This document shows, in pieces, positions 1-8,147 of a stretch of DNA of 41,641 bases. Under the pieces are notes generated by a model, which was given only the letters and a program-made list of their open reading frames with translations, searched no databases and was not told the DNA's origin. A program made the position numbers and the translations under genes. The DNA comes from Bradyrhizobium canariense. GTDB lineage: Bacteria > Pseudomonadota > Alphaproteobacteria > Rhizobiales > Xanthobacteraceae. Positions within the stretch are counted from its first letter, which is position 1. The number at the start of each line of letters is the position of its first letter. Location of the stretch: NCBI RefSeq assembly GCF_019402665.1, contig NZ_VSST01000011.1, positions 1-41,641 on the forward strand, written 5' to 3'.

Positions 1-135
1 CGATGCCGACCAGCAATTCAATCCTCTGCGCGGATGACTACCGGTACGATCATCCTCTCTCGCTCCAGTCCATCATGGGCGAGTTTGAGCGAACTACAGC
101 AACCGAGGGCCAACCAGACCCAATCATGGCCCCGA

Positions 136-345
136 AGCGCTTGGATTGATGGATCGGGCGGCGGGATTTGATGTCCTGTTCGTCGACGCGATCATGCCGG
201 TCGGCATCAACGGACGGCTGCTTGCCGTCGAGATCGACAATCGCCGGCCCGGTACTTTACACGTGGGGATATTCGGAGAACGCGATCATTCACCATGGCA
301 TGCTCGATCCGGGGCTTCCTTGCTCAGCAAGCCGTCCCGGTAGGT
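136..345 (+). pseudogene. Receiver-domain remnant (hybrid histidine kinase or response regulator C-terminus)
   Basis: The frame reads GFDVLFVDAIMPVGINGR, which is the phospho-acceptor strand of a CheY-like receiver domain (the Asp before AIMP is the expected phosphorylation site). About 30 codons later the family sequence continues in another frame, where GYSENAIIHHGMLDPG and then a Lys-Pro match the end of rhizobial hybrid-kinase receiver domains. A frameshift near position 270 therefore separates the halves. No upstream kinase part can be read in bases 1-135, so this is a decayed 3' fragment. The family match is from memory of such domains; the frameshift is seen directly. Confidence 0.55.
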
Positions 346-1034
346 CCCTGCTTCCTCCGCTTTGGCGCTTCCGTTCGCGCACCGCGCTTCCAATGCGTCG
401 ATGAACGAACGATCCCACCGACCGTCACGCATGGCCTGCATCGTGGCTTCTTCACGGGCACGCTGAGTCTCGGCATTCGTGATCAACGAGCGAGCCGCAT
501 CGGGCGCGAATGCGAGCAGGCCATCCTGATCGCCAACGAGCAGATCACCTGGCCGCACGACCATCCCACCGACCGTGACCGGCACATTGATCGCGCCAGG
601 ACCATCCTTGTAGCGGCCGCGGTGATTGACGCCGCGTGCATAGATCGGAAACGTCCGCTCCCGGATTTCCGCCACGTCGCGGATAGCTCCATCGATCACC
701 CCAGCAAGACCTATCGTTGCCCCGTAGAAGGATAGAATACCGCCGATCACCGCATTCGTGATGTCGCCACCCGCGTCGATCACCATGACATCGCCCGGCC
801 GGCAAAATTCGAAGGCGCGCAGGATTGCGAGGTTGTCTCCCCCCCTCGAGTGAGCACTGTGACCGCCGTTCCGGCGAGCGGGGCGGGCTTGTGGTAGGGC
901 GCGAGCCCGACGGAGCCGCTGTTCCGCTGCATATTGTCACTCAAGAGCGCCACGGGGATGTCGCGAAGCGCAGTAATGATGTCGGCCGATATCCGCGGTG
1001 CGGAAGCATTCTTCGTGAGACCGGAGGTCTGCAT
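286..1034 (-). pseudogene. RraA-like protein (HMG/CHA aldolase, RraA family), frameshifted
   Basis: Two overlapping frames together make one RraA-family protein. The first half (84 residues from 1034) contains DIPVALLSDNMQR and GTAVTVLTR; the second half contains GDVMVIDAGGD, GVIDGAIRD and PVTVGGMVVRPGDLL, the usual RraA core. The frames part in a run of seven G (minus strand) at about 839-845. Removing two G gives TRGGDNLAI, the expected family sequence, and a protein of about 248 residues. The family includes oxaloacetate decarboxylase/4-hydroxy-4-methyl-2-oxoglutarate aldolases and regulators of RNase E. It lies beside other broken genes, so real decay is likely, but a homopolymer sequencing error would give the same picture. 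Confidence 0.7.
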
Positions 1035-1057
1035 GGCTTCGAATCCTGTGTGGAGTA

Positions 1058-1365
1058 TTAGCGCAAATCGAACACGGCCCGCGCGATGCGCGCGACGCCG
1101 TCGGTCAATGTTTCAATATCGGTGGTGATCGAAAGCCTGAAGTAGGGCGAAAGTCCATAGGCCGTTCCGCAACCAACGCGACGCCGGCGCTGTCGAGAAA
1201 ATACAAAACCACGTCGCCGTCGGCGTCGAGCCGTTTGCCGTCGGGCGTGGTCTTGCCGATCAAGCCACCGCAATTGACATAGAGGTAGAACGCACCATCC
1301 GGCGCCATGCAACTCAGGCCGGGGATCGCGTTGACGAGCGTGCAAGCACACATGCCTCGGCGCCG
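1058..1365 (-). pseudogene. Class I/II aminotransferase C-terminal remnant
   Basis: The reading NAIPGLSCMAPDGAFYLYV, then LDSAGVALVA and GTAYGLSPYFRLS, is the C-terminal domain of a rhizobial aspartate aminotransferase-type PLP enzyme. The last part is in a different frame: one G is missing near 1173, where the expected codons are GCG GGA ACG. The N-terminal two thirds, including the PLP lysine, are absent. The fragment joins directly to an unrelated ABC transporter protein remnant at about 1365, so it cannot make an enzyme. Confidence 0.65.
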
Positions 1366-1836
1366 GTAAAACGGAATATCACCCGGATTCGTACCTTCAC
1401 GAACCTTATCGATGATATTGGCGAGGCGGCGAAAGGATGTCCGGTAGGTCAATCGAATAAGCCATCAGTCCGCCAACTTGGACGAAGTCCCCATAAGCAT
1501 ACATTGTGGGAATTTGGGCTTCAGCCGCCAGTTCGGCAATCATCGCACCATTGGTGAAATGCTCGGCTTTCATCAGATACCATCAGCGCATCCAAGTGAT
1601 CTTGTTGCATCGATCTGAAGACGCGCTCTGCGTCGTTAAAGCGCTTGCCCAGCAGCTGCTCTTTTTGCCGCTTCTCGCGCTGCCGCACCCTCTTGGGTCT
1701 TGCCAGTACGATCGCGAGTGCGGGCCCGGGTGCCCATCAACAACCAATTTAGTTTTCCAGATTGCGCGAGCCTCAGCAGAAGCTTCGGTCCACCGGAAGC
1801 CCCGAACCATGCGAATGGTGCACCGCCGAACACGTG
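1366..1836 (-). pseudogene. ABC transporter substrate-binding protein remnant (ABC_sub_bind type)
   Basis: Pieces in three frames form one protein of the COG2984/ABC_sub_bind family. FRSMQQDHLDALMVSDE lies near 1565-1620. MIAELAAEAQIPTMYAYGDF and FVQVGGLMAYSIDLPDI lie near 1445-1545. FRRLANIIDKVREGTNPGD, ending PFY, lies near 1366-1440. The order is right for the C-terminal half of the protein, but frameshifts separate the pieces near 1563 and 1441, and no signal peptide or N-terminal half can be read. The end abuts the stop of the cyclase gene at 1840. Confidence 0.55.
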
Positions 1837-1839
1837 ACG

Positions 1840-4800
1840 TTAAACTTCAGCGATTTCCTCCAAGAGTGCTTTGGCAGAACGAAGGTCTGATGTTTCCAAC
1901 CCTTCCGTAAACCAGCCGTAGACGGGACCAAGGAGGCCTCTCGCGTCGGCCTTCCTGCCCTGGTCGCGCCAAAGCCGAGCCAGACTCATGGCCGCACGTA
2001 ATTCAAAGGATTTCGCGCTTTGGCTTTGAGCAATCTTGAGCGCAGCTTGCAAGTAGTTCTCGACCTCCCCAGCTGGAGCACCACGAGTGCGATGCAGTTC
2101 GCCCTCCATGCATGCAAGCTCCGCCTCCCACATATGTTCTTCGTTGCGCGCAGCAATGGCCTTCGCTTCGGCCAGGGTGGCCAGCCCGTTTTCGTCGTCA
2201 CCTAACTGGTGGTGCATCGCCGCGAGCATCCACAAGTACCGGACCTGGTACCAACTGGCTCCGAGCCTGGCCCTCTCGTTCAGACTGAGGCGCATGAGCG
2301 CCAAGCCGCCCTCCACGTCACCTTCTTGGGCCATTGCCCAACCCCGCAGGATGAGACCGCTCAAGCGCCAATAATTCAAACTGTGCTGATCGGCGAGATC
2401 GATGATGGCTTCAGCGTGCGCATGCACACCCGCCACGTCACCCATCAGCTCCGCAGGCCCCGCTCCGCCATAGACCTGCACGTGCGCCGTAAGGTTCGTT
2501 TGATTTAACTCCGCAGCGTATTCAAACGCCGCGCGGCTGGCCCTCTGCGCCTGTTCGGAATAGCCAAGTATCCAAAGCACGATCGCCAGGTAGGGTAACG
2601 CCGAGGCCTTCGGATCATGTACATAGTGGACAGGTGGCGGCCGATGCGTATCCGGCTGATAGCGCCTCACGATCGCTTCGAGCTCTAAGCGCGCCGTAAG
2701 AAAGTCGCCGGCGTGCATGGCGGTGAGCGCGGCCAAACGATGCGTAGCTAGTTTGAGCGCCGTGTCCCCGGTGCGCTCGGCAGCGCGCTGGGCCTCGGCG
2801 ACAAGGCTCTGCATGGCACCAAAGTCGCCTCGCACGAAGTGGAAAACAAACTTGCCGCTAAGGGTGGCGAACAAGGCATCCGTGTCATCGAGTTCATAGC
2901 AGAGCGCATGGGCCCTGCTGAAGGCCGTGCCAAGCTGCGGCGCCGTGTATCCGTGAATGGCAATCAGCGGACCTCCGATCGCCGTTTGCAGGGCGAGTTC
3001 CTGGCGATCGCGCTCCGGCCCTTCTGGATTCGACTTGAGTGCATCCAGCCCTCTTGTGAGATGAGCGATCGCCTCGAGATTGGCGGAACGCCCCGCGGCA
3101 ATCCGGCCCGCCCGCAGCCAATAGCCGACCGCCTTTCCCGCCAGTCCCCCCTGCGTGAGGTGCAAAGCGATCGTCTCCGGCTCAGCTTCTGCACGGGCAG
3201 GATAATGTTCCTCGAGAGCTGCAGCGATGCGAGCATGGATCTGCTGCCGCTTGCTCTTTAAGAGGCTCTCATGCGCGATGTCTTGGACCAGCGCATGTTT
3301 GAAGCTGTAGCCCGTATCCGGAGGTGCTCCACGGCGGAATATGAGTTCCGCTGTCATTAGATCATTGAGAGCACGCTGCAGCGCGTGTTCGTCGAGCGCC
3401 GTTACCGATCTTAGAAGCTCGTGTCCGAATTCGCGCCCAATGCATGCCGCGATCTGGGCGACTTCCTTTACCGGCGCCAATCGATCGAGGCGCGCCATCA
3501 ACGAGTCCTGGAGCGTCGTCGGGATCGCTAGGGGCGGCAAAGGACCAATCAACTCATAGTAGCTGCCCCGGTCTTTGAGCAGCCCGGATTCGAGGACGGC
3601 CTTGGTGAGTTCCTCGACAAACAGCGGCACGCCATCAGTTTTAGCCAGAATCTGCTCAAGCACCTCTTGTGGAAGTATTTTGCCGCCAGTGATCCGGTCA
3701 ACGACAGTCGCCCCTTGCCTGCGGCCTAGTCGGCTTAAAGAGAGCGCCGTCACGTGCCCATGACCTGCCCAGCGCGGAACGAACTCAGGCCGGAAGGTGA
3801 TGATGATCAGAATCGGGAGTTGCTGCACTTCGTCAACGGCCCGGTCGAGGAGTTCGAGCATGGTAGGGTCTGCCCAGTGAACATCCTCGTAGACGGCGAG
3901 CAGCGGCTGCCTTGCCGCCAGGCCTTGTATCTGCTCCAGGAGAGCCTGGAACGTTCGCTCCTTCTTCTGGTGTGGGCTAAGTGCGAGTGGCGAGTATCTC
4001 TCCCCCGTCGGGATTGCCAGGAGGTCCGCAAGAACCGGCGCGCTCTCATGCACGTCGTTTGTGGCAAGAGCGAGCATGGCCTCGAGTTTATCGAGCTGTT
4101 CTTCGGGAGCATCCTCCCGTCGTATTCCTGCTGCCCGCTCAAGGAGCCCAATGACAGGATACAAGGCGGTGCTGGTATGGAACGGAGAACAGAAATGGCT
4201 CAGTGGCGTGTGCGGCGCACCTGCGAGGTGGTCGCGCAGCGCCCGCACGAGCCGGGACTTGCCAATGCCCGCTTCGCCGCCGAGCAGGACAATCTGTCCC
4301 TCTCGCTCTTTCGCGTGCTCCCAGCGCTCCAGGAGCAATGCAAGTTCTTGATCTCGTCCGACGAGCGCGGTCGTTGCCATGCCGTGCTGGGCGTCGAATC
4401 GACTCTCGGCTGCGCCCTCACCACTGACAAGCCAGGCCTGCACCGGCTCCGGGAAACCTTTGAGCGGCACTGTGCCGAGGTCCTGGTAAATGAAGGCTTC
4501 GGCCAGCAGGCGGCGCGTTGACTCGGCGATCACCACATCACCGGGCTCGGCCAGACTCTGCAGTCGGGCAGCCAGGTTCGGGGTTTCGCCGATCACGGCG
4601 CGCTCGCGAGCCTCTCCCTCGCCTATCAGTTCGCCGACCACGACGAGACCGGTTGCAATGCCGACGCGCGCGGCAAGCGCTACACCGCCCGGCTCGGTAA
4701 GGGAGGCGACCGCCTTGGTCACTCGAAGCCCGGCGCGGACGGCACGCTCCGCCTCATCTTCATGCGCCCGCGGCCAACCGAAATACGCGAGAACGCCGTC

Positions 4801-5211
4801 GCCCAGGAGCTTGGCTATGTGGCCTTCGAACCGGGCGATCTCGCCCGCCACGGCGTTGTGGTAGGCCTGCATGAGGTCACTCAGCTCCTCGGGGTCGCGC
4901 CCTGAGGCGAGCGCGGTGGAACCGACCAAGTCGACGAACATGACCGTAAGCTGCCGACGGTCCGCCTCTGAGGGCAGTGACGGCCTTGTACGTTCAGTTG
5001 GCTCACCAGCATCAGTGGCGACGGAAGCGATCGATGACATGCGCGCCTGAATCGCTTTCAGTACGGTCTTGCGCGGCCCGAGCGGCAAGCCGAGTTCTCG
5101 CAGATCGGCTTCAGTCAGGTCGTGCAGGACATCAGGCGTGACTTCGGCTTCCTGGAAAGCGCGAGTGTAGCGCTCCAGCCCAAGACTGCGAAGCCATTCG
5201 GCTATATCCAC
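1840..5211 (-). CDS. SAM / class III adenylate cyclase / AAA ATPase / TPR protein
   Basis: This 1123-residue protein begins at a GTG with a GAGGAG ribosome site nine bases upstream. Residues 1-60 are a SAM domain (EWLRSLGLERY, LGLPLGPRKTVLKAI). Residues 86-265 are a class III nucleotide cyclase. Metal aspartates D94 (FVDLVGST) and D138 (GDGVLAYFG), substrate lysine K134, and T210, N212 and R216 of GETPNLAARL are all present, so it is probably an active adenylate cyclase. From about 280 follows a STAND-like ATPase with Walker A GGEAGIGKSR (311-320) and a Walker B-type LLAVYEDVHWAD, then a long helical TPR-type tail. Such fusions are common in Bradyrhizobium; the signal that triggers them is generally unknown. 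A CRP-type palindrome lies 4 kb away at 9166. Confidence 0.92.
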   Translation of the reverse strand: MDIAEWLRSLGLERYTRAFQEAEVTPDVLHDLTEADLRELGLPLGPRKTVLKAIQARMSSIASVATDAGEPTERTRPSLPSEADRRQLTVMFVDLVGSTALASGRDPEELSDLMQAYHNAVAGEIARFEGHIAKLLGDGVLAYFGWPRAHEDEAERAVRAGLRVTKAVASLTEPGGVALAARVGIATGLVVVGELIGEGEARERAVIGETPNLAARLQSLAEPGDVVIAESTRRLLAEAFIYQDLGTVPLKGFPEPVQAWLVSGEGAAESRFDAQHGMATTALVGRDQELALLLERWEHAKEREGQIVLLGGEAGIGKSRLVRALRDHLAGAPHTPLSHFCSPFHTSTALYPVIGLLERAAGIRREDAPEEQLDKLEAMLALATNDVHESAPVLADLLAIPTGERYSPLALSPHQKKERTFQALLEQIQGLAARQPLLAVYEDVHWADPTMLELLDRAVDEVQQLPILIIITFRPEFVPRWAGHGHVTALSLSRLGRRQGATVVDRITGGKILPQEVLEQILAKTDGVPLFVEELTKAVLESGLLKDRGSYYELIGPLPPLAIPTTLQDSLMARLDRLAPVKEVAQIAACIGREFGHELLRSVTALDEHALQRALNDLMTAELIFRRGAPPDTGYSFKHALVQDIAHESLLKSKRQQIHARIAAALEEHYPARAEAEPETIALHLTQGGLAGKAVGYWLRAGRIAAGRSANLEAIAHLTRGLDALKSNPEGPERDRQELALQTAIGGPLIAIHGYTAPQLGTAFSRAHALCYELDDTDALFATLSGKFVFHFVRGDFGAMQSLVAEAQRAAERTGDTALKLATHRLAALTAMHAGDFLTARLELEAIVRRYQPDTHRPPPVHYVHDPKASALPYLAIVLWILGYSEQAQRASRAAFEYAAELNQTNLTAHVQVYGGAGPAELMGDVAGVHAHAEAIIDLADQHSLNYWRLSGLILRGWAMAQEGDVEGGLALMRLSLNERARLGASWYQVRYLWMLAAMHHQLGDDENGLATLAEAKAIAARNEEHMWEAELACMEGELHRTRGAPAGEVENYLQAALKIAQSQSAKSFELRAAMSLARLWRDQGRKADARGLLGPVYGWFTEGLETSDLRSAKALLEEIAEV

Positions 5212-5253
5212 GCGACGTCTCCTCGCGCGGCGCCAAGCGATACGACGGCGAGT

Positions 5254-5652
5254 TCAGTTGAAGGTATGTAACCTCAGCTTCAGTGAGCCATCCGCTTGAC
5301 GCTCGAACACATGGGTGGCAATGCCGCCGGCACTTTGGCGGCTCCCATCCGGTCCCTTGCCGTTGGCCGTCCATTTTGCGGTACTGTAGACGACCTTCTC
5401 GTCTCCACCCGCATCTATGATTGTTAGTTTGTGATCAGTGAATCCGCCTGAAAACAGCCCAGCAAAGAATTTTTCGATTTCTTCCGGACCCGATATAACC
5501 TGATGCGTTGGTGGTAACACTTTCGCGTTTGAAACGTACGCTGTCGCGACCCCTTTGGCGTCAGCTTTGTTGAACGCCGTATCCCACGCGGCATAAGCTC
5601 CGGTAACTTCGGCTCTCACGTCGGAGTTCGTCGAGGAGGCCAGGTTCGGCAT
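5254..5652 (-). CDS. SnoaL-like / DUF4440 family protein
   Basis: The start at 5652 was chosen because GGGAGGGA sits five bases upstream; the longer reading to 5838 adds an N-terminus that does not look like the family. The 132 residues follow the NTF2-like pattern: a helix (AYAAWDTAFNKADAKGVA), a strand with NAKVLPPTHQVISGPEEIEKFF, and C-terminal strands HVFERQADGSLKLRLHTFN. There is no signal peptide, so it is probably cytoplasmic. The ligand and reaction are unknown. It lies 42 bases upstream of the cyclase gene on the same strand and could be co-transcribed with it. Confidence 0.8.
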   Translation of the reverse strand: MPNLASSTNSDVRAEVTGAYAAWDTAFNKADAKGVATAYVSNAKVLPPTHQVISGPEEIEKFFAGLFSGGFTDHKLTIIDAGGDEKVVYSTAKWTANGKGPDGSRQSAGGIATHVFERQADGSLKLRLHTFN

Positions 5653-5872
5653 GATTCCCTCCCTCAGAATTGGCTTAGTGACCTCCATCATACTACTGCT
5701 GGCCAGTCCGCGAAATCGGAACTCGCGGGAACAGGGCGTGCTATTAGGCCGCGGACGAAACGAGGGCACATCCATACTTCCGCTGAGGGCTACGAGCGCC
5801 TTATTCCGACTTCTAGATTTCACAATGGCAGGGAGCACCTGCTTCCTGCTTCATCCCGGACAGGAGGACGAC

Positions 5873-6088
5873 ATGCCTGATAGCGTCTACAAGGTCATTG
5901 AACTGGTCGGTACGAGCAACGACTCGTGGGAGAAGGCCGCCGCGAATGCGGTCGAGCAAGCTGCAAAATCTCTCCGAGATCTTCGCATTGCAGAGGTCGT
6001 CAAGCTGGATATGCAGCTCGATGACAAGGGAAAAGTCGAAGCCTATCGCGCCAAGCTCAACGTATCGTTCAAGTTCGAGGGCTCCTGA
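5873..6088 (+). CDS. Dodecin (flavin-binding small protein)
   Basis: This 71-residue protein starts MPDSVYKVIELVGTSNDSWE and has the full dodecin pattern: a beta strand, a helix EKAAANAVEQAAKSL, a strand RIAEVVKLDMQL, and a strand VEAYRAKLNVSFKFE. Dodecins form hollow dodecamers that bind riboflavin or FMN and are thought to store or buffer flavins. The start is fixed by AGGAGG five bases upstream. An 8-bp hairpin follows the stop. The gene stands alone, and the neighbouring minus-strand gene is divergent from it. Confidence 0.93.
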   Translation: MPDSVYKVIELVGTSNDSWEKAAANAVEQAAKSLRDLRIAEVVKLDMQLDDKGKVEAYRAKLNVSFKFEGS

Positions 6089-6097
6089 GCCTCAGCA

Positions 6098-6121
6098 CCT
6101 CGCCCCATGCGTAGGGCGAGG
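6098..6121 (+). terminator. Hairpin after dodecin
   Basis: CCTCGCCC (6098-6105) and GGGCGAGG (6114-6121) form a perfect 8-bp stem with an 8-base loop, ten bases after the dodecin stop. No T-run follows, so termination or 3'-end protection is inferred from position and stem strength. Confidence 0.5.
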
Positions 6122-6253
6122 AGGACTCATTGGAGTAGGCGCGTTGCCCGGTTCGCCTAGCCGGACACTGTGGCCCCGTCTCGGAAGTTGGCCCTAGTCC
6201 GACCGGGACCGATATGCTTTGATGCGTCGGGGCGTGTGGCGCGTGGTGGCCTT

Positions 6254-6565
6254 ATGTACATGGTCATTCGCAAGTACACCAAGGTTCGTTCGGTAGCGGA
6301 CGCCGCTCGCCGCGCCAAGAGCGGCGTCGGCCAGATCCTAAGGCAATCGCACGGATTCAGATCTTACTATGTGCTGGATGCGGGCGACGGCGTTGGTATC
6401 GCCGTGATGATATTTGACGATCGCGAAAGCGCCAATGCAGCGAACGCCAAGATACTCGCGTTTGTTCAAGCAAGTCTACATGACCTCGATCTTGGAGTTC
6501 CCGAAATCACCACCGGCGACGTTTTGGTGAACATAGAGCCGAATGAATTCTCGGGCATAAAGTAG
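6254..6565 (+). CDS. Conserved hypothetical protein, antibiotic-biosynthesis-monooxygenase-like fold
   Basis: The start is placed at MYMVIRKYTKV (6254) because the upstream extension to 6170 has no protein-like character; ATG at 6260 is an alternative. The 103 residues read like a small dimeric alpha-beta barrel: strand MVIRKY, helix DAARRAKSGVGQIL, strands FRSYYVLDAGDGVGIAVMIFDD, then a helix ANAANAKILAFVQA. No catalytic residue can be assigned. It may be a stress-related small protein, like its neighbours, but that is a guess from position only. A hairpin follows at 6575. Confidence 0.7.
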   Translation: MYMVIRKYTKVRSVADAARRAKSGVGQILRQSHGFRSYYVLDAGDGVGIAVMIFDDRESANAANAKILAFVQASLHDLDLGVPEITTGDVLVNIEPNEFSGIK

Positions 6566-6574
6566 CTGAAAACG

Positions 6575-6592
6575 CCGCCATTTGCGTGGCGG
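6575..6592 (+). terminator. Hairpin after the 6254-6565 gene
   Basis: CCGCCA-tttgcg-TGGCGG is a 6-bp stem nine bases after the stop codon, followed by TTGGCCTCCTTTGCT, which is only weakly T-rich. A terminator role is likely but not certain. Confidence 0.45.
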
Positions 6593-6716
6593 TTGGCCTC
6601 CTTTGCTCCTGTCGTCGACTTGATGTTCCCATCTCGTTTGCACCGGTCGCGCCCTGGACGCGCGTGCCGTCCGCCATGAATATGCGACTACGCGTGTTTT
6701 CGAGGAGTAGAGCCAC

Positions 6717-6887
6717 ATGAAGCAACATACCTTCGAAGCATTTTCCACCACCGCGATCTACTGGACACCGCTTGTGCTTATGGGCACCGCGATGCCGCCA
6801 AGAGATCCCGATGAAGACGACGAGGACGACGAAGAGGAAGATGACGCTGACGACCCGCCGGTCGTGCGCGAGCCGGACGAAGACTAG
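6717..6887 (+). CDS. Small acidic hypothetical protein (56 aa)
   Basis: The ATG at 6717 follows GAGGAG at a suitable distance. The first 26 residues are ordinary (MKQHTFEAFSTTAIYWTPLV). From about residue 30 the tail is almost only Asp and Glu (DPDEDDEDDEEEDDADD), ending VREPDED. No domain is recognised. Such tails bind metals or basic proteins, or mimic nucleic acid; no function can be assigned here. The good ribosome site and the abrupt strong acidity argue that it is a real gene. The GcrA-like gene begins 38 bases downstream. Confidence 0.65.
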   Translation: MKQHTFEAFSTTAIYWTPLVLMGTAMPPRDPDEDDEDDEEEDDADDPPVVREPDED

Positions 6888-6911
6888 ACTGGCGTGTTCC
6901 GCAGTCGGCGC

Positions 6912-6917
6912 TATAAT
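6912..6917 (+). promoter_or_regulatory. TATAAT -10 element, possibly leaderless gcrA-like transcript
   Basis: A perfect TATAAT lies eight bases before the ATG at 6925. The usual start point would fall on or next to that ATG, and no Shine-Dalgarno sequence is present between them. No good -35 box is seen. A leaderless mRNA is therefore plausible. Confidence 0.4.
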
Positions 6918-6924
6918 ATCTCTC

Positions 6925-7254
6925 ATGGGCTGGGATGCGAAAGACATAGCGCTCCTCAACAGACTCTGGTCCGCAGGACAGAGCGCGGCGCAGATTGCGC
7001 GTCGTCTCGGGTGCAGTCGTAACGCGGTCTGCGGCATGCTGACCCGTCTGGGCTTGAAGCGCGGCCACAAGCCGCCCACAGCAAGGCCCAAGATAAGGCC
7101 GCGCCCGAAGTTGAGGCCGACCTCGTCGGCGGCCTGCGCCCGTCCAGTCGCACGGAAGGTGTCGCGGAACACAGTGCAGAGGCAGCCGCCCAAGGAATTC
7201 AGCAAACAGCAGCTCTACTCCATGCTGGCAGAGGCGGTCAGAAACACTGGATAA
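6925..7254 (+). CDS. GcrA-like cell cycle regulator family protein
   Basis: The 109 residues begin MGWDAKDIALLNRLWSAGQS and continue AAQIARRLGCSRNAVCGMLT, closely following the GcrA N-terminal helix-turn-helix (MGWT...ELLKKLW...SASQIA...SRNAVIGK). GcrA binds sigma70 and activates promoters carrying GANTC sites methylated by CcrM. The C-terminal part here is short and basic (KPPTARPKIRPRPKLRP). It does not match the longer tail of housekeeping GcrA, so this is probably an accessory paralog. The start is fixed by the conserved MGW; no ribosome site precedes it, in keeping with a leaderless transcript. Confidence 0.8.
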   Translation: MGWDAKDIALLNRLWSAGQSAAQIARRLGCSRNAVCGMLTRLGLKRGHKPPTARPKIRPRPKLRPTSSAACARPVARKVSRNTVQRQPPKEFSKQQLYSMLAEAVRNTG

Positions 7255-7385
7255 GAGCTCACCAAGAATGTGGTTGTGCTCCCGCAAGTCCCTGGCCAAG
7301 TTCGACGGGTTCGGCAGTCGTATACCCATCCCAAGGCTTCATCTGCTTGGATCACGGACTGACGCGCTCGCACCAAACCCCTGCC

Positions 7386-7535
7386 CTACTGGGCTTGATC
7401 GTAGGCCTGCAGGATCCGGACAAAATCAGCCATGCTGGATCGATCTTGGTTTTCAGCCATAGCTGCAACCTGAGTATTGGACACGCGTTGGCTTCCCCGT
7501 CTGAACCGCATCAGGAGGTCGGCGATGTTTCTCAT
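7386..7535 (-). CDS. Possible small hypothetical protein (49 aa)
   Basis: An ATG at 7535 opens a 49-codon frame, MRNIADLLMRFRRGSQRVSN to ILQAYDQAQ, with a balanced helical composition. Only a weak AGAGAG precedes it. It is not recognised; it may be a real small protein or chance. Confidence 0.3.
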   Translation of the reverse strand: MRNIADLLMRFRRGSQRVSNTQVAAMAENQDRSSMADFVRILQAYDQAQ

Positions 7536-7576
7536 GGCGGACTCTCTGCACTAACTACGGCCGTAAGCGTCAGTTG

Positions 7577-7663
7577 AGCGGCGAAGCGCCGCTAGATCGG
7601 GAGAAGGGCCGGCGGGCGCTACGCCGCCGGTCTCGTCCCGCAACTGCCGGCTCGCAGGGCCGG
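7577..7663. repeat. Three successive GC-rich hairpins
   Basis: AGCGGCG-aag-CGCCGCT (7577-7593), CCGGCGG-8 bases-CCGCCGG (7609-7630) and CCGGC-7 bases-GCCGG (7647-7663) follow one another within 87 bases. They lie in the non-coding stretch between the GcrA-like gene and the response-regulator remnant. This could be a bidirectional terminator cluster or a REP-like element. Confidence 0.5.
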
Positions 7664-7698
7664 TTCCGTTGCTTTTCAGTCTGGATGTATCGGTAACA

Positions 7699-8069
7699 TT
7701 AGCTCTTGGTCGGCGCCATCGCGCGCAGGTATGAAGTGACCATACTTAGGTAGACTTGGTTAGTGAATCGGGATCGGGAGCCATCCCGATCGGCACCGTT
7801 CGAATTGGAGGCTGCCGCTGCCAGGCCATCGCTGCCTGCGGTCGAGACACCCGGGAGGCGGTCAAGGCGCTCATTGTCGCGAACGGGCTCCTCGAGGCGC
7901 AGGTCGAGGATTGCGAGCCTCGGTTTCCGCTGGCTACTCGCGCGGCCCGTTCGTCGTCCGCGCAACCGTCCCCCCGAATTGACCAAGTAGGCACTTCGAA
8001 ACCGCCGTCGAAAAGGCGTCCTCGGTCAAGCTGCAGATCCGAGCTTCATCCTCCACGACCAGAACACGA
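7699..8069 (-). pseudogene. Response regulator receiver remnant
   Basis: The N-terminus AIRVLVVEDEARICSLTEDA is a typical receiver start with the acidic pair. In other frames further on, RLAILDLRLEE gives the phospho-acceptor strand. At least two frameshifts separate these parts (near 8010 and near 7920), and no conserved Lys region is legible. It is therefore a dead response regulator. The 3' boundary is uncertain. It lies just downstream of the PRC-barrel pseudogene on the same strand. Confidence 0.5.
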
Positions 8070-8147
8070 ATGGCATTACTCGCCTCGGCGACCGATGCGG
8101 TCGTCTCGCGTGACGGTAAGTGCGTCGGCCCGCGAATGTCGTGCGCC

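Noticed and set aside
5653..5838. Longer N-terminus for the SnoaL-like protein (194 residues)
   Set aside because: The added part is Ser/Arg/Pro-rich and lacks family similarity, while a strong ribosome site sits right before the internal ATG at 5652.
7261..7760. tRNA, CRISPR or insertion sequence in the gene-poor left part
   Set aside because: The hairpins do not form a cloverleaf, no regular spaced repeats occur, and no transposase-like frame or flanking inverted repeats were found.
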